Source: Diphasiastrum complanatum (taxonomy: Eukaryota; Streptophyta; Lycopodiopsida; Lycopodiales; Lycopodiaceae). From it: DNA of 64,000 nt. The notes below the pieces were generated by a model. That model was not told where the DNA came from. It did not search any database and saw only the letters and a program-made list of their open reading frames with translations. Position 1 is the stretch's first letter, and every line of letters begins with the position of its first letter. Below are positions 35,690 to 47,370 of the stretch, piece by piece. A program made the translations under genes and the position numbers. The stretch covers positions 372,077 to 436,076 of the forward strand of contig CM055110.1 of the NCBI GenBank assembly GCA_029204225.1, given 5' to 3'.

Positions 35690-37088
35690 TGACATTTGGA
35701 CCTCACGACCTCATTCGTATGAGTGGGTTCGTAGGTAGCAAACCCGTGAGTGTTCTTTTTGACAGTGGTTCTACGTATAATTTTATTAATGCTAAATTGG
35801 AGCAGAAGCTGTAGATGGCAACCGCACCAAGTGACCACAAGTACGTGCTTAGAATGGCAGTTGATGGAGAGCAGCAGGTCTGGGACCACTTTGTCTCCCA
35901 CACGCCATTGAGGATTCAAAACTATATAGATAGCTTATCTTTTCATGTTATGAATCTTGGTTTTCTAATCCTAGGTAAAAAGTGGTTTTATGCTAAGAAT
36001 GAGTCCTTAAAAAGGATTATGTATCTCATAGTATTTCTTTTTTGCATAATGACTCATTGGTTTGTCTTTAAGGCGATGAGCCTGATGTACCATTTGTAAC
36101 TGCTCATGAGGCTAATCAATCTATTTTGGATTCTGAGTATCATTCGTATTTATGTTATCTTAAAAATGAATCATACATGGATGCTTTTAGAACTCATAAT
36201 GATGTATTGTCTTTTCCTAGAGCATTGTCTTTTTATGATGTTAATCTAGATTCTTCGTCTGAGGGCAAAATCTTTAAAAGAATTAGGGAGGAATATAATG
36301 ATATATTCCTTGAGCAGTTGCCTGAGGGTCTTCCTCCCTCGCGGGGAGTAGACCATCACATAGATCCTCTTCCCGATAGCTCCCCTGTCTCGCTTTTTCC
36401 TTACAAGATGAGCTTGAAGGAAGAAGGTAAAGTTGCTAGCCAACGTAAGGAGATGTTACGTAAGGGCCATATAAGGCCTAGTAAATCCCCTTGGGGAGCT
36501 TCTATTTTGTTAACCGGCAAGAAAGACGGTGGTATTAATCTTTGTGTCGATTACAAAAAGCTTAATAAAATGACAATTAAGAACCATTACCCCTTACCTC
36601 GGATGGACGACTTAATGGACCGATTGAATGGTGGTAAGTATTTCGCCAACTTGGACCTTAGGTCAGGGTACCATCAGATTAGAATACATGAGGGGGATGT
36701 TTTCAAACCTGGTTCTTGTTCTAGGTATGACCATTACGAATTTTTAGTTTTACCATTTGGTCTAAGTAATGCCCCGACAACCTTTCAACAAATGATGAAC
36801 GATATTCGCCGTCCATATCTGGGGAAGTTTCTCGTGGTATTTTTAGATGACATATTGTTTGACAGTAAGACTCTTGAGGATCATGAGGCACATTTGCTTA
36901 TAGTCTTAGATAATCTAAGACAGACAAAGCTTTATGCTAAGGAGTCTAATTTTGAGTTCTTTCAAACAAGACTCAAGTATTTAGGACATATCGTTTCCGA
37001 TCGAGTTCTTGAGATTGACTTTGATAAGGTCCAGAAAGTTTGTGATTGGCCTATTTTGAAAACCATTAGGGAAGTAAAATTTTTTTGA
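35690..37088 (+). pseudogene. G1 protease and reverse transcriptase (Ty3-gypsy)
   Basis: The aspartic protease motif VLFDSGSTYNFI lies at about 35752-35787, with a stop soon after. The RT frame (36126-37088, 320 residues) contains the gypsy series KSPWGASILLTGKKDGG, CVDYKKLNK, YPLPRMDDLMDRL, FANLDLRSGYHQIRI, FLVLPFGLSNAPTTFQ, VVFLDDIL (catalytic Asp pair kept) and KLKYLGHIVS-type thumb residues. The frame ends at a stop near 37086, just before the connection to RNase H. The element is on the plus strand and is dead as a whole because of stops in gag, protease and RNase H. Confidence 0.85.
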
Positions 37089-37153
37089 GGCTTCACGGTT
37101 TTTTTATGAAGACTATGTCTTAATTACATTGCCTCTCAAATCTTCTTAAGGGA

Positions 37154-38980
37154 GTGAAGAAAGCCAAAAGAAAAACTAAAAAGGGTAATAAGAAGAAGGC
37201 TGGAAGGCGTTTGAAAATATGTCCACCTATTGTCTGGACTGATGAACTTAATCTAAGTTTTGAAGCTTTGAAGATGTTAGTGTCTACATCCCCTATCTTA
37301 CACATAGTGGACTCTAGTGGATCTTTCTTGGTGGAAACAGATGCTAGTGACTATGCAATGGGCATTGTCCTTTACCAAGACAGTAGATCAGTGGCTTTTG
37401 AGAGCAAGAAGTTGGACCCAGCTCAAAGTAGTTATTCTATTGATGAGAAAGAACTTTTTACTGTCATCCATGCGTTAAAGAACTAGAAACATTATTTCTA
37501 TGGATCTAAAATAGTGGTTATGACAGATCATGAGTCTGTTAAGTATATTTGTGATGCGTTGGACCTTAGGGTTGTAAGGCTTGTTCGTCGGAACTCATTC
37601 AAGAGTTCGAATTCAACATTAAGTATCGTCAAGGTAAGTCAAATTGTGTCGTTGATGCGTTGACCTGGATTGGAGAAGTTAATCAGTTATGCTTTGCTGA
37701 GTTCCAATCCGAGTTGTGTCTTTCTCTACAAGATCTTTGTCGGACAGATGAGTGTTTCGGTCGTATTTGGCAAGAAGTCCTGGCAGAAAGCCGTATAGTG
37801 AGAAATAATCTTGGACAGCAGGATTTCAAGATGTCTCGCGAAGAGAAGATACTTGATGATTATTCCATTAGGAATGGTTTACTTTTCCATAGAGGAAAAG
37901 TTTGTGTACCACGGACATTAGGGCCCAAATCCTGCATGAGTGCCACGATAGCCCCAGTGTGGGACACCTTGGTATACAGAGGACACTTGACCTTGTTAAG
38001 AGAGAATTTTATTGGCCAAAAATGATAGGTCATATCAAGGCATATGCTCAAAAGTGTGAACAGTGCCAAGTAAATAAAGCGAAAAGACTTAAAGCAACTG
38101 GTCTATTGCATCTATTGGAAATTCCCAGCAAAAAGTGAGAAAGTATTTTCATGGATATTGTGTTCCGACTTCCTAAGTCTGGGAAGGGTCACGATGCCAT
38201 TTGGGTAGTAGTTGACAGACTAACCAAGATGGCGCAATTTATTCCAATAGAAATTACTGTCAAAGCTTCAGAACTTTCTCAAGTCTTCATTGAAAAGCTA
38301 TTCAGGTTGAATGGTTTGCCGAATAATATTGTTAGTGATCGCGATTGCAAGTTCACTAGCAAGTTCTGGCAGGCGGTCTTTGAGAGACTGAAAACTACTT
38401 TAAGTCTATTGTCTATAAATCACCCAGAAACCAATGGTCAAACCGACCTATGAACCAATCAATGGAAGATATCCTTCTCGCATATGTTTCCAAGCAACAA
38501 TAAGATTTGAAAAAGTATCTCTCAATGGGTAATTTTCATACAATAGTATGAAGCATTATGCCACTAGTTTTAGTTTTTTTAAACTCTTGTATGGCTTTCA
38601 ACCTCATTTCCCTATCTCCGTTGGACTCAAAGGTCTCAAGGTTCAAGCTACAGTAGATTTCTTGCATGATATGCATGAAATATTGCAGGTGGCTAGGGAA
38701 AGCATTGGATCGGCTTGGGATCCCCCAATTCTATGCTAATCGAAGCCATGCTCCTCGAGAATTTGAGATTGGTGATTAGGTGTATCTTAGAATCCCAAAA
38801 GACTCTAAGACACTTCGAACGGGAAAATGTCTAAAGTTATCTCCACGTTATAGCTGTCCTTTCAAAGTTTTTAACAAGATTGGTAGGGCTGCTTATCGAC
38901 TATAACTCCCTGTTGAAACTAAGCTTCGTTTTGTATTCCATGTTAGTCATTTAAAGGAACGACCTGGTTATCATAGGTTG
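37154..38980 (+). pseudogene. G1 RNase H and integrase (Ty3-gypsy), 3' truncated
   Basis: RNase H shows VETDASDYAMGIVL, SSYSIDEKELFTVIHAL and, after a stop at 37484, VVMTDHESVKYI. A frameshift then leads to NIKYRQGKSNCVVDALT. The integrase zinc-binding part (37902-38138) has HECHDSPSVGHLGI and CEQCQVNK. The core (38151-38453) has MDIVFRLP, VVDRLTKMAQF, IVSDRD and NHPETNGQTD, so the D-D-E residues remain. The C-terminal SH3-like part is visible to about 38980 (LSPRYSCPFKV, FVFHVSHLKERPG) with a stop in between. A polypurine tract, 3' LTR and chromodomain are missing. The sequence switches to inverted block X at about 38985. Confidence 0.85.
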
Positions 38981-38984
38981 TAAT

Positions 38985-39800
38985 ATCTCAGCTATACTTG
39001 TTTGGAAGGTCTTATCACTACCATGATTGGATTTACGCCTTGAGTAAAGAAGTACTCATCTGGATAATCAAACAAATGATTAGGTTTGCGTAATTATAAA
39101 AACACAAGATTCCTAGTTGGGTGTTGGAATTCATTTGTCTTCTCCTAATAAAACAAAAACCTTGTGGTATCAAAGGCCTTTCTATAATGGTGAAATTGTT
39201 GGATTGATAAGGAATTTTTTTTTTTATTACAATTTTATCTTCAAGATTCAGGCAAATGCATTTAGGAGCTTTCATGCTAAAGAGGTAGTTATTTGTAAGT
39301 TTAGTTATGGTGAGATTCTTTTGTTTCTTTTAATGTTTTAAATTGCAAGAGCTTACACTACCACAAAAGTAGTCAACGATTTTTACAGTTGTAGAGTTAA
39401 GATTGCACATAATAGGTGATCTTTATCTGATGATAGTTTATTAAAAAGGGTTTAATATTCGGCCACAAAAAATGTTTGTCATTTTGGAAATTTGGTCAAA
39501 AAGAAACAAATTAAAAAAATACGGCTCAAGTGAGCAATGATCCTCAAATATTTACAACTCTTATTCACAATAATCATGATCATAAGTACTCATAATATTT
39601 TAGTAGTCACGATCAATATTTATTATAATAATGATTAGTATTCACAATAATCTTGATTAATATTCAAGCTATTCGCTTTTTAGTATTTACAATTTTACAT
39701 AATCTTTGCCAACCATTAAGCATGTAGACTTCAAGATGCATCATTGCAAACTCGATCAATTCTTCATCCAATATAGAAAACAATTTGGATACATCCACTT
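38985..39800 (-). repeat. X block, inverted partial copy
   Basis: The reverse complement of this stretch follows 19566-20360, including 'aatccaatcatggtagtgat' and the dense 'attattgtgaata' words near 39550-39700. It includes the second exon-like segment in decayed form (39700-39800). It is cut on the left by G1 and on the right by C2, so both junctions record later breaks. Confidence 0.7.
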
Positions 39801-39824
39801 AGAATTTGCTTTGCACAGGAACAC

Positions 39825-40050
39825 AGATCATGCTACACAGTAACACAGACAGAAAATCACTCTCCTCGGCAAGCTCACATAGCAATTGTATTTCTCAAAA
39901 TGAAATTACACTGTACATATAGTTGTTCACTCAGGCAACCCATGCATGACCCAGGTTGTCGTTGGCGAGACGCGTGTCCCATTGACTTGCCTCGTGGCGA
40001 GGCCAACTGATCCTTATCCACTGATAGGACCCACAGTACAGTAACACAAT
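39825..40050 (-). mobile_element. Putative 3' LTR of copia C2
   Basis: On the minus strand a TGTGTTACTG...CCTGTGCA segment of about 220 bp follows the end of the C2 RNase H frame by some 80 bp, after an AGAGAGAGAG purine run near 40070. No second copy exists in the window to confirm the ends. Confidence 0.35.
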
Positions 40051-40125
40051 GATTCTAACTTTAATTCTAACTCTCTCTCTTAAAGTAGAGTCACTTTTTA
40101 TGCAATCATATACATAGCTTTAAAG

Positions 40126-41175
40126 TCAACAAACTTTAAATATAGAAAGTTTTGATCTAAACTTATTAAACTTTTCTTCATTAAGTGGCTTAGTGAAAAT
40201 ATCAGCTAGTTGTTCTTCTGTGCTACAATGAACAACATGAATTTCACGACTTAGCAGCCTTTCACGTATGAAGTGATATTGAATCTCAATGTGTTTAGTT
40301 CTCGCATGGAACACTGGATTCTTTGCTAGCTGAATGCCACTCTGACTGTCGCTATGTAAAGTTGTGGGATTTTTCTGCCTCATGCCAATTTCTTCCAAGA
40401 TTTGTCTCAACCATATAGCTTCTTGTGCAGCACTACACATTGCCTTATACTCTGCTTCTGTGGTGGAAAGAGCAATTGTACTTTGCTTCTTACTAGACCA
40501 GGAAAAGCAATTACCACAAAACTGGAATATACATCCTGTGGTGGATCTACGATCATCATAGTCACCTCCCCAGTCCGCATCCACGTAGCCACACAACTCA
40601 GGTAAACCATCATGCTTTCTGTAAATCAAGCCATACTCTGAAGTGCCTTTCACATAACACAAAATGCGTTTAGCTACTTTCCAATGCGTTTCCGTAGGTG
40701 CTGCCATAAACTGACTTACAATGCCAACAACATAGCATATATCTGGTCTAGTTGTGGTAAGGTAAATCAAGCTCCCTACTAACTGTCTATATAGCGTAGC
40801 ATCAAATGACTGTGATTCATCAAGCTTAGAAAGCTTTTTACCTGGTTCAATAGGAGTGTTTACTGGTTTGCAATCCTGCAATCTAAACCTGTGCAACAAC
40901 TCTTTGACATACTTCACCTGTGTTAAAACCACTTCATGTTCTTTTTCCCACACTTCTACTCCAAGGCAATAATGCATTAGGCTGAGATCCGTCATCTCAA
41001 ATTGTTCCATGAAGTCTTTCTTGATCGTGTCTATCATCTCTTGATTATTTCCCGTAATAATCAAGTCATCAACATAAAGAGCAATCAAAGCAACCATTCC
41101 ATCAAAGCATAAGACATATAGATTTGGATCATAATGTGTTCTCACCATCCCCTTTGAATGAAAGTAGGCATCAAC
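40126..41175 (-). CDS. Ty1-copia C2 reverse transcriptase-RNase H, 5' truncated but open
   Basis: The best-preserved retroelement frame in the window: 340 residues from the first Met (41148) to the stop, and open back to about 41175. RT residues include DPNLYVL, LYVDDLIITG (catalytic YVDD kept), YCLGVEV, NTPIEPGKKLSK and LYRQLVGSLIYLTTTRPD. RNase H follows with GYVDADWGGD, RRSTTGCIF, WSSKKQSTIALSTTEAEYKA, HSDSQSGIQL and LADIFTKPLN. The N-terminal half of RT, integrase, protease and gag are missing, because the sequence switches abruptly to repeat R1 at about 41176. It is unrelated in detail to C1/C3/C4 and looks like a more recent arrival. It cannot be autonomous. Confidence 0.85.
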   Translation of the reverse strand, partial: VDAYFHSKGMVRTHYDPNLYVLCFDGMVALIALYVDDLIITGNNQEMIDTIKKDFMEQFEMTDLSLMHYCLGVEVWEKEHEVVLTQVKYVKELLHRFRLQDCKPVNTPIEPGKKLSKLDESQSFDATLYRQLVGSLIYLTTTRPDICYVVGIVSQFMAAPTETHWKVAKRILCYVKGTSEYGLIYRKHDGLPELCGYVDADWGGDYDDRRSTTGCIFQFCGNCFSWSSKKQSTIALSTTEAEYKAMCSAAQEAIWLRQILEEIGMRQKNPTTLHSDSQSGIQLAKNPVFHARTKHIEIQYHFIRERLLSREIHVVHCSTEEQLADIFTKPLNEEKFNKFRSKLSIFKVC

Positions 41176-42960
41176 CCATAATAGCCTTGGCCTATTTAAA
41201 TAAAGTTCTAACTTTTACATGGGATCCACTGCACTTAGAGCCATGGCTCTAAAATCTAGAAAGCCCTTCATAATTATTACTTAAAGTGTCAACAAATACA
41301 ATAATATCACATGTCAACAACCCCTAAATAAACACTCATTCCTTAAAATGATGTTAGGGTTCTTGAGCCAAGTACACAAATGAAAAGGCCTATGCATCCT
41401 TTTTCCCTACTTATTAAATTCTAAAATGGCACATAGCATATTTAAATAGTACCATATGATTGGGAAGAGTTTCATTATGACCATATGCTTGTGTGGGAAA
41501 GCTTCTAAGACTTATCATGTGACCAACATAGAAATTCGTTCCTTCCTTTTTGGACAGGCGGAGGTTATAGTAAAAATAATTAAACAACAACATCACAATG
41601 GGCGACAAGCCACATTTCTTTTTTGCAGTTTTGGGGTGCACCTAGTTCTATTTGTTAGCAATAGCTTATGGACGCAATTTGTGATTTATGACTAAATTCT
41701 GTGCACGTGTCCAACGAGTTGATTCATGTGGTATGATAGTCGTTTTTTAACTCATCACATATTGTAGAGATCCAACATAGGTCATTTTTTGGGTGTTTAG
41801 ATTCTTTCCACACATATTCATCTATGTTTACCTATTTATTTGTTTATTTTTTTAAATTTGCAAATGTTTGTTGATTTTTTGGAATCTCACTACATAGGAT
41901 AGTGTTGGTGTTTTTTGTGGCCAACCTTTTAACGATTACCAGGTTTATGACTTAATCTTCAAAGTTTAGATTTTAGTTGTTAAGGTTTAGGATATACAAA
42001 CTTTTGATGACTCAATATTAATTTCTAATGGTTTTCATGAGTTTTTATGCATCCCTAAAGGAATCCTCATAGAAGTCCCAAACCTGCAAATTTTTACATT
42101 CATTGTAGAAATTGTTTGGTTGTTCTTTAATCTTATTTTGAATGCAAATTGTTCTAGGATAGGCATCGAAGTGATGGTGCAAGTTTGCATAATCTCAAAT
42201 TCAACAAGAATTCTTTTAATGAATCTAAATTGAAAAGGGAATAGGCCAATTATATCATCAAACATTATTTACTATTTCATCCTAAATGCCATTCTATTTC
42301 ATTCTGAATGACTTGAATTAATGGCAAATTAGAGAATGATTGTAAATTACAAAGTGTGTGGAGCCCTACTTTGTAATAAACTATACATTTAATGTGCAGT
42401 TTAGATATTTTGCATATGATATAGAAGTTTAAATGAGCTAACTTTGTCCGATGTATTAAAATTGGCATCGTAAAGGCAAATTCTATTGATTGGGGCCAAA
42501 CTATTTTGAAGATGTAGATATGTAATGATTTAAATCCAACCAAGTGACTGGTCATGTTAACATCCAATATCTACAAACCTCTATGCACTATAACTAGGTG
42601 AGAGTGTCTCATTGGATGTCATGTTAACAGCCATGTTATTTTTTAAGCTACATCTGCAAACCTCTTTGCACTATAACTAGCTGAGACTGTGTCATTTGAT
42701 GTATGAGTTTTACGAGAAGTAATCAATAGTTTGATCTATCTACTATGTAGACTTTCTTCTCATCTTTCTTCCAACACATGTTCAATATGTCAGTATTTTC
42801 ATATTTGTTATTGATTACTATTAATCTAATTATGATCTAATACGACAACTATAACATTGTCCAAACAATTACCGAACCTAAGAGACCGACTATAACTAAA
42901 AGGTATCTACGTGGATCAGACCAAGGAAATGTAAAAATTATTGAGGGTCTTTACATTCAG
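41176..42960 (+). repeat. R1 block, copy 3 (truncated at left)
   Basis: It begins within R1 at 'cccataatagccttggcct', directly at the broken 5' end of C2, and runs to 'ttgagggtcttta'. The minus-strand frame 42567-42277 corresponds to those at 22803 and 31214. The ~83-bp tandem pair is present near 42550-42715. Confidence 0.8.
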
Positions 42961-43480
42961 CTCCCAGTTTAGTTGTCACTAGTTGAGCTCAAATTTGTAA
43001 GGCCCCTGTTATGAGGAGAAGTCATTATTGAGCACGGTTGTTAGTATGGGGTCTAATGTGAGACCATGATGGTTAGGAGATGGCTGGATTGCATAGCAGG
43101 AGGTCCTGGGGGATTCGGAGGGCGGATCCCCCAAGAAACAGGGGATCCGGGGGGTTTGGGGGGTAGAGCCCCCCAACAGCCCTGACGGTATGGCCTCTTC
43201 ATCATTTGGCGTTCTGACTCCCTATGCGAAAAGACACTTTTGGTATTTGGCTGATCACTCTCTCTGATGGTGGTCGCCACTGTGTAACTACCATATTGAG
43301 AAACATTCCTCAGCAATTGGAGTTTATCTATTATTGTGTAGATCAGTCATCCAGAGTCTATTCTAGATGGCCATTGAGGCCCTTCTCCAGGGTGCACGGA
43401 TTGGATAGCACCATCATCATATGTATTGGCTATACTATCAGATTCACGTTCATTGTCTCTTGTCTATGCTGAATTCATTT
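42961..43480. mobile_element. Possible solo LTR, G-rich centre
   Basis: A ~500-bp segment inserted between R1 and R4 relative to the copy at 29.6-32.6 kb. Its centre is GC-rich: GGGG, GGGGGG and GGGGGG runs at 43141-43163, then a perfect hairpin TTGGGGGG-TAGAG-CCCCCCAA (43156-43176). Such 'gggggtttgggggg..ccccccaac' motifs are common in plant LTRs. The ends are not defined, so this is an inference. Confidence 0.35.
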
Positions 43481-43484
43481 TTTA

Positions 43485-44136
43485 ATTATAATATTTCAAA
43501 AGTATTAATGAACACGACATCAATTTTTGGTATGATGATATTGCTTCTAATGAATTGCTGAAAATATAATGCCATATTTACAAAGGCTAGGCTAGCCCCA
43601 TGTCATGATATCTCATCACCCAAGCTTCTACTTGGCAAGAGACAAATGCGATTGAAGTTCTTAAATGTAAGGTAGACACTCAAGAACATGTGTGACAATA
43701 GATCTATTTAAAAAACAAATACTAAAGAGCTCAACCATGAAGCAAGAATCTCTAAGTACATCCAAGTCATTTGCTATGATTGATCATTGTGTGATGTGCA
43801 TTGCATGATACAAGATCTCAAGATCTAGTATAAGGATAGTACTCGTAGTGCTAACTTATTTTTGAATTGGATCATCATCAACAAGATTTGCCATTTTAAA
43901 TCTTAGTGCTCTAATATTCTTGGCTACAATTACCAAAGTAAAACATATACACTTCTAACTCTGAATTGGTATCAATAATGTTTGTGACAACTATATTGTC
44001 GCCAGTATGATATCACCAAAACCTTTGATGTTACTAGATGTCAAAGTAAAACCAAAATATCAGTTGATAACCAGTACGTTTACAACACAGTACCCCCAAT
44101 CAACTGATTATGAAGTTTTTAGCACCCTACAGGATC
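43485..44136 (+). repeat. R4 block, copy 3, joined to the C3 flank
   Basis: It shares 'tcatgatatctcatcaccca' and 'caagaacatgtgtgacaata' with copies 1 and 2. The last part (43890-44136) matches about 31880-32110, out of order relative to copy 2, and also the 3' flank of C1 (23570-23616: 'gtacccccaatcaact'). C1 and C3 therefore share sequence outside their LTRs. Confidence 0.65.
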
Positions 44137-44766
44137 TTTATGGGGTGTTGTGATTGCACGAGAATGATCAAAGAATGGTTTAGTTGAAACATCCAAGGCA
44201 AGAGCACAATGGCATATCACAGACCAAAAAACTAACTCCTTACTATGACAGTGCTCATTGTGGGAAAAGTAGGCTGCGTACTGAGATAAAATGATAACAA
44301 AAAAACTCGGGTAGAGAATGAGCCCAAAACACCAAAATCTCAATATTCACAATATGGCAAAGCAAGCCAAAGTTTCCTTACATCAATGAGGCTTGAGTTC
44401 CTACAGTGGATTTGCATGGAATGTCCACATCTTCCAGTTAACTCATATATCATAGATCCACATGTAAAACTGCATGCACGGATGTTGCATGGATTGCATG
44501 TCAGCTTCCTAAGCCACCTAGACATGTGTAGATTATGTAAACTGACTTGCATGTTGCATACATGCATTCTGACTAACATTGCATGTCATTTAATATTTTG
44601 CATGACATCATAATTGAATCTACCTAACTCAAATTCAACCTTTTCTAGAAGGTTATCTACTCACTTCACAAACCTTAATGTACAATAAAATATTTACAAG
44701 AAATAAGGTGAGCATAGCCCCCAAAGTCAACACATGAAGATATGTTTACGGCTTTTTACACTCCTC
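44137..44766 (-). mobile_element. 3' LTR of copia C3
   Basis: The minus strand begins TGTAAAAAGCC after AGGAGGAG and matches the C1 LTR at 23617-24256 over its length, apart from a short gap near 44245. The palindromic region 'catgcatggatgttgcatgg' is kept in both. Confidence 0.65.
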
Positions 44767-44778
44767 CTTAAAATATAT

Positions 44779-46160
44779 CTACCTATTCACCATAGACTTT
44801 GAGATTAAGCCAAGATTAGATCTCATCTTGACGAATGCATTTTTGAGCAATGTCTTGGTGAGAAGATCTACAACACAATTTGAAGATCCAACATGCTCCA
44901 ATAAGATCTCCCTCCCAATTACTTTCTCTCTTACAAAGTGATGAGCTACCTCGATGTGTTTGCTCCTTGCATGGAATATAAGATTGTTTGCAAGAGCTTG
45001 AGCCGAGATGTAATCATTATTGATAATTGGAAGGTCTTCATCTCCATAACACTTTAGCTCCATAAGTAGCCTCTTGATTCATAAAACTTCATTAGTTGTG
45101 GTTGTAAGAGCTTTGTACTCAGCTTCACAAGATGACAAGGATATAGTTGCTTGCTTCTTTGATAGCCAAAAAACTAGATTCCCTCCAATGAAAACCGTGT
45201 CATCACTTGTGGATTTTCTATCCACTCTGTCTCTTGGAAAATATGAGTATGAAAATGCAACAAAAGTTAGATCGCCTCCTTTATAGATCAATCCATAGTC
45301 TAAGGTAGAAGATACATATCTCAAGATTCTCTTTGCCAATTTCCAATGACATATCTTTGGATCCTACATGTATTGGCTTAATTTGTGCACACTAAAACTT
45401 AGATCAGGCCTAGTGACTCTTAATCAAATAAGAGAGCCAATAAGACTCCTATAAAGAGTGAACTCCTTGAAGGATCTTTTGTCCTCTTTTATAGGAACTT
45501 TTACAATTTGCTCCATTGGAGTATCTATGCCTTTACAGTTTTCCATTTGAAATTTCTTAAGCATGGAAAGAGCATATCTACTTTGACTTATGAAAGCATG
45601 ACCTTTTCAAAAGTCAATTTCTAGGCCTAAAATATAGTGAAGAACTCCTAGATCTTGCATCTTAAATTCACTACCAAGTGCACATTTTGTTTCTTCAAGT
45701 AGCTCCTCATTATTTCCACTAAGAATGATATCATCTACATAGATGAGAAGAATAACTACAAAGTTATTTACAAACTTAATGTACAATGAAGGGTCGTATT
45801 CACTAAGATGAAATCTGAGTGATATGAGAAAGGAGTTGAGCCTTGCATACCAAGACCTTGGTGCTTGTTTAAGTCCATAGAGGCTTTTGAACAAAAGACA
45901 AACTTTTGTTTCTTTAACAGCTTTCACGAATCCAGGTGGTTGCTCCATATAAATCTTCTCCTCAAGGTAACCATCGAGGAAGGCATTAGAAACATTAACT
46001 TGAAAGATCCTCCAATTGCGCTAACATGGAAGAGAAATGATAATTCTTATAGTTACCATTTTTGCAATATGTGCAAAAGTGTCTTCAAAGTCAGGACCTT
46101 TGATTTGAGAGTGACACAAAGTCTTGCTTTGAATTTGTTGATGGATCCATCGAATTGCTA
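44779..46160 (-). pseudogene. Ty1-copia element C3, RT-RNase H portion
   Basis: A sister copy of C1 on the same strand. RT (45948-45607) reads MEQPPGFVK, CLLFKSLYGLKQAPRSWYAR, ILLIYVDDIILSG (YVDD intact, unlike C1) and YILGLEIDF. RNase H is split into 45339-45079 (RKSTSDDTVF, SSCEAEYKAL) and 45063-44779 (HARSKHIEVAHHFVREKVIG, VDLLTKTLLK). A stop codon separates them. The element is cut at about 46156, within the RT N-terminus, so gag, protease and integrase are absent. Multiple breaks make it inactive. Confidence 0.8.
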
Positions 46161-46979
46161 TTCCAGAACCAAAATATTATGAAAATTTTCGAAACTATTG
46201 GACCCTATATGCATGATCAAAGCTTAATTTGGAAGACGCTTCGTACTGGCCAAAGTTATGTAGAATCTATCGAATCTAGCTCTAATTATTCATATTCTGT
46301 CCAATATCAGATGAGCGTGTGAAAACCCATACTCTGATTTTCAAATGCTTTATATGCACATTGATTAGCTATCGAGTGAAAATCTGGCCTTTGGAATTTT
46401 CCAAAATTCTAACTATTGGATATAAAAAGTGTCTGATATTTAAAGCTCAACGTTGTCAATTTCAGCATTAAATGGTAGAAGTGTGATAGCATACTTTTGT
46501 AGTATTAATTGTAGATGTGACCATATTTTATTTGAAATTAATTCTAGTTAAATTCGATATGGACTAATCATTTTGATGACTGATGGATATTTAGATTGAT
46601 TTGATTAACCTGAGTAATCATCATCATAATCCGAACCTCGGACATCCAAACCACCACGTTTGCAATCATTTCTGATTTTCTCTATATATACTAATCAACG
46701 ACGCTAAATTTTTTTTGCTTGTAGTTATTTGCATCCATGCGATATCGATTCAACGCGCTTGAAAACAACTTCCTTCAACCCGTTACTACTTGATCATGCC
46801 CATCCACTACCAGCTAACGGATTTGTTGAACTCAGGTATTGCTTCGACGTGCTCGACCTGAGGTCTGATCCTGAAATCAACATTATCGCGCGCTGATCTG
46901 CTACTACACAACAGTAATGGCGTAGACTGAGTAGACAGCACGAGGGCATTTAAGTGGAATACCAATTTCAGGTGAGGGT
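46161..46979. other. Leader of the CENH3-like/Ulp1-like locus; no gene found
   Basis: There is no domain here. A TATA-like CTCTATATATACTAATC lies at about 46680-46696, 280 bp before the histone-fold frame. Short ATG frames at 46738 and 46797 stop quickly. 'attcaacgcgcttg' near 46750 and 'cgcgctgatctg' near 46891 reappear in altered form in the intron at 48480-48545, which hints that flanking and intronic sequence were duplicated. Confidence 0.4.
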
Positions 46980-47350
46980 CAGGAAAATCCACAACAACCA
47001 CCTCGTCCACCACCACCACCTCCTAGGCCAAGGGGCATAAGAAGAGACGCACCTTGGCTCAAAGATATTCGGAAGTTTCAGAAGACAAATAATCTTTTGA
47101 TTCCAAAATCTCACATACAGAAATCCATCAGAGACATTACAAGAAGTCTATTTGCATATGTGAGATGGACTGTAACGGCAATTGAGGTGCTGCACAGCAT
47201 ATGAGGATTTCCAGGTGAAATTTTTTTTCAGATACTATTGTTCCAACTGTCCATGCCAAGAGGGTGACCATCATGTCCAAGGATTTCAAAATTGTGTTCA
47301 GGCTTCGGGACACATATGACAAGTTTGTTGAATACTTGCTCCCTCCTCTC
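46980..47350 (+). pseudogene. CENH3-like histone H3 fold, intronless, two frameshifts
   Basis: The frame opening at 46980 encodes a Pro-rich tail (PQQPPRPPPPPPRPRG), then the alpha-N and alpha-1 region: LKDIRKFQKTNNLLIPKSHI and SIRDITRSL. It continues YVRWTVTAIEVLHSI to a stop at 47202. One base out, YEDFQVKFF continues. After a second shift in the T8 run (47221-47228), SDTIVPTVHAKRVTIMSKDF and FRLRDTY complete alpha-2, loop 2 and alpha-3. NLLIP, the RWT before alpha-2, the longer loop 1, FSD and KDF are features of plant CENH3 more than of canonical H3; HAKRVTIM is shared by both. The whole fold lies in one piece, while plant CENH3 genes have several introns, so a processed or captured copy is likely. 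As it stands it is not a functional histone. Confidence 0.8.
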
Positions 47351-47370
47351 CTCCAAAACAAGATTCAGAG

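Noticed and set aside
46482-47019. Minus-strand Val-rich frame at 46807-47019
   Set aside because: It lies opposite the Pro codons of the histone-like N-tail and has no motif.
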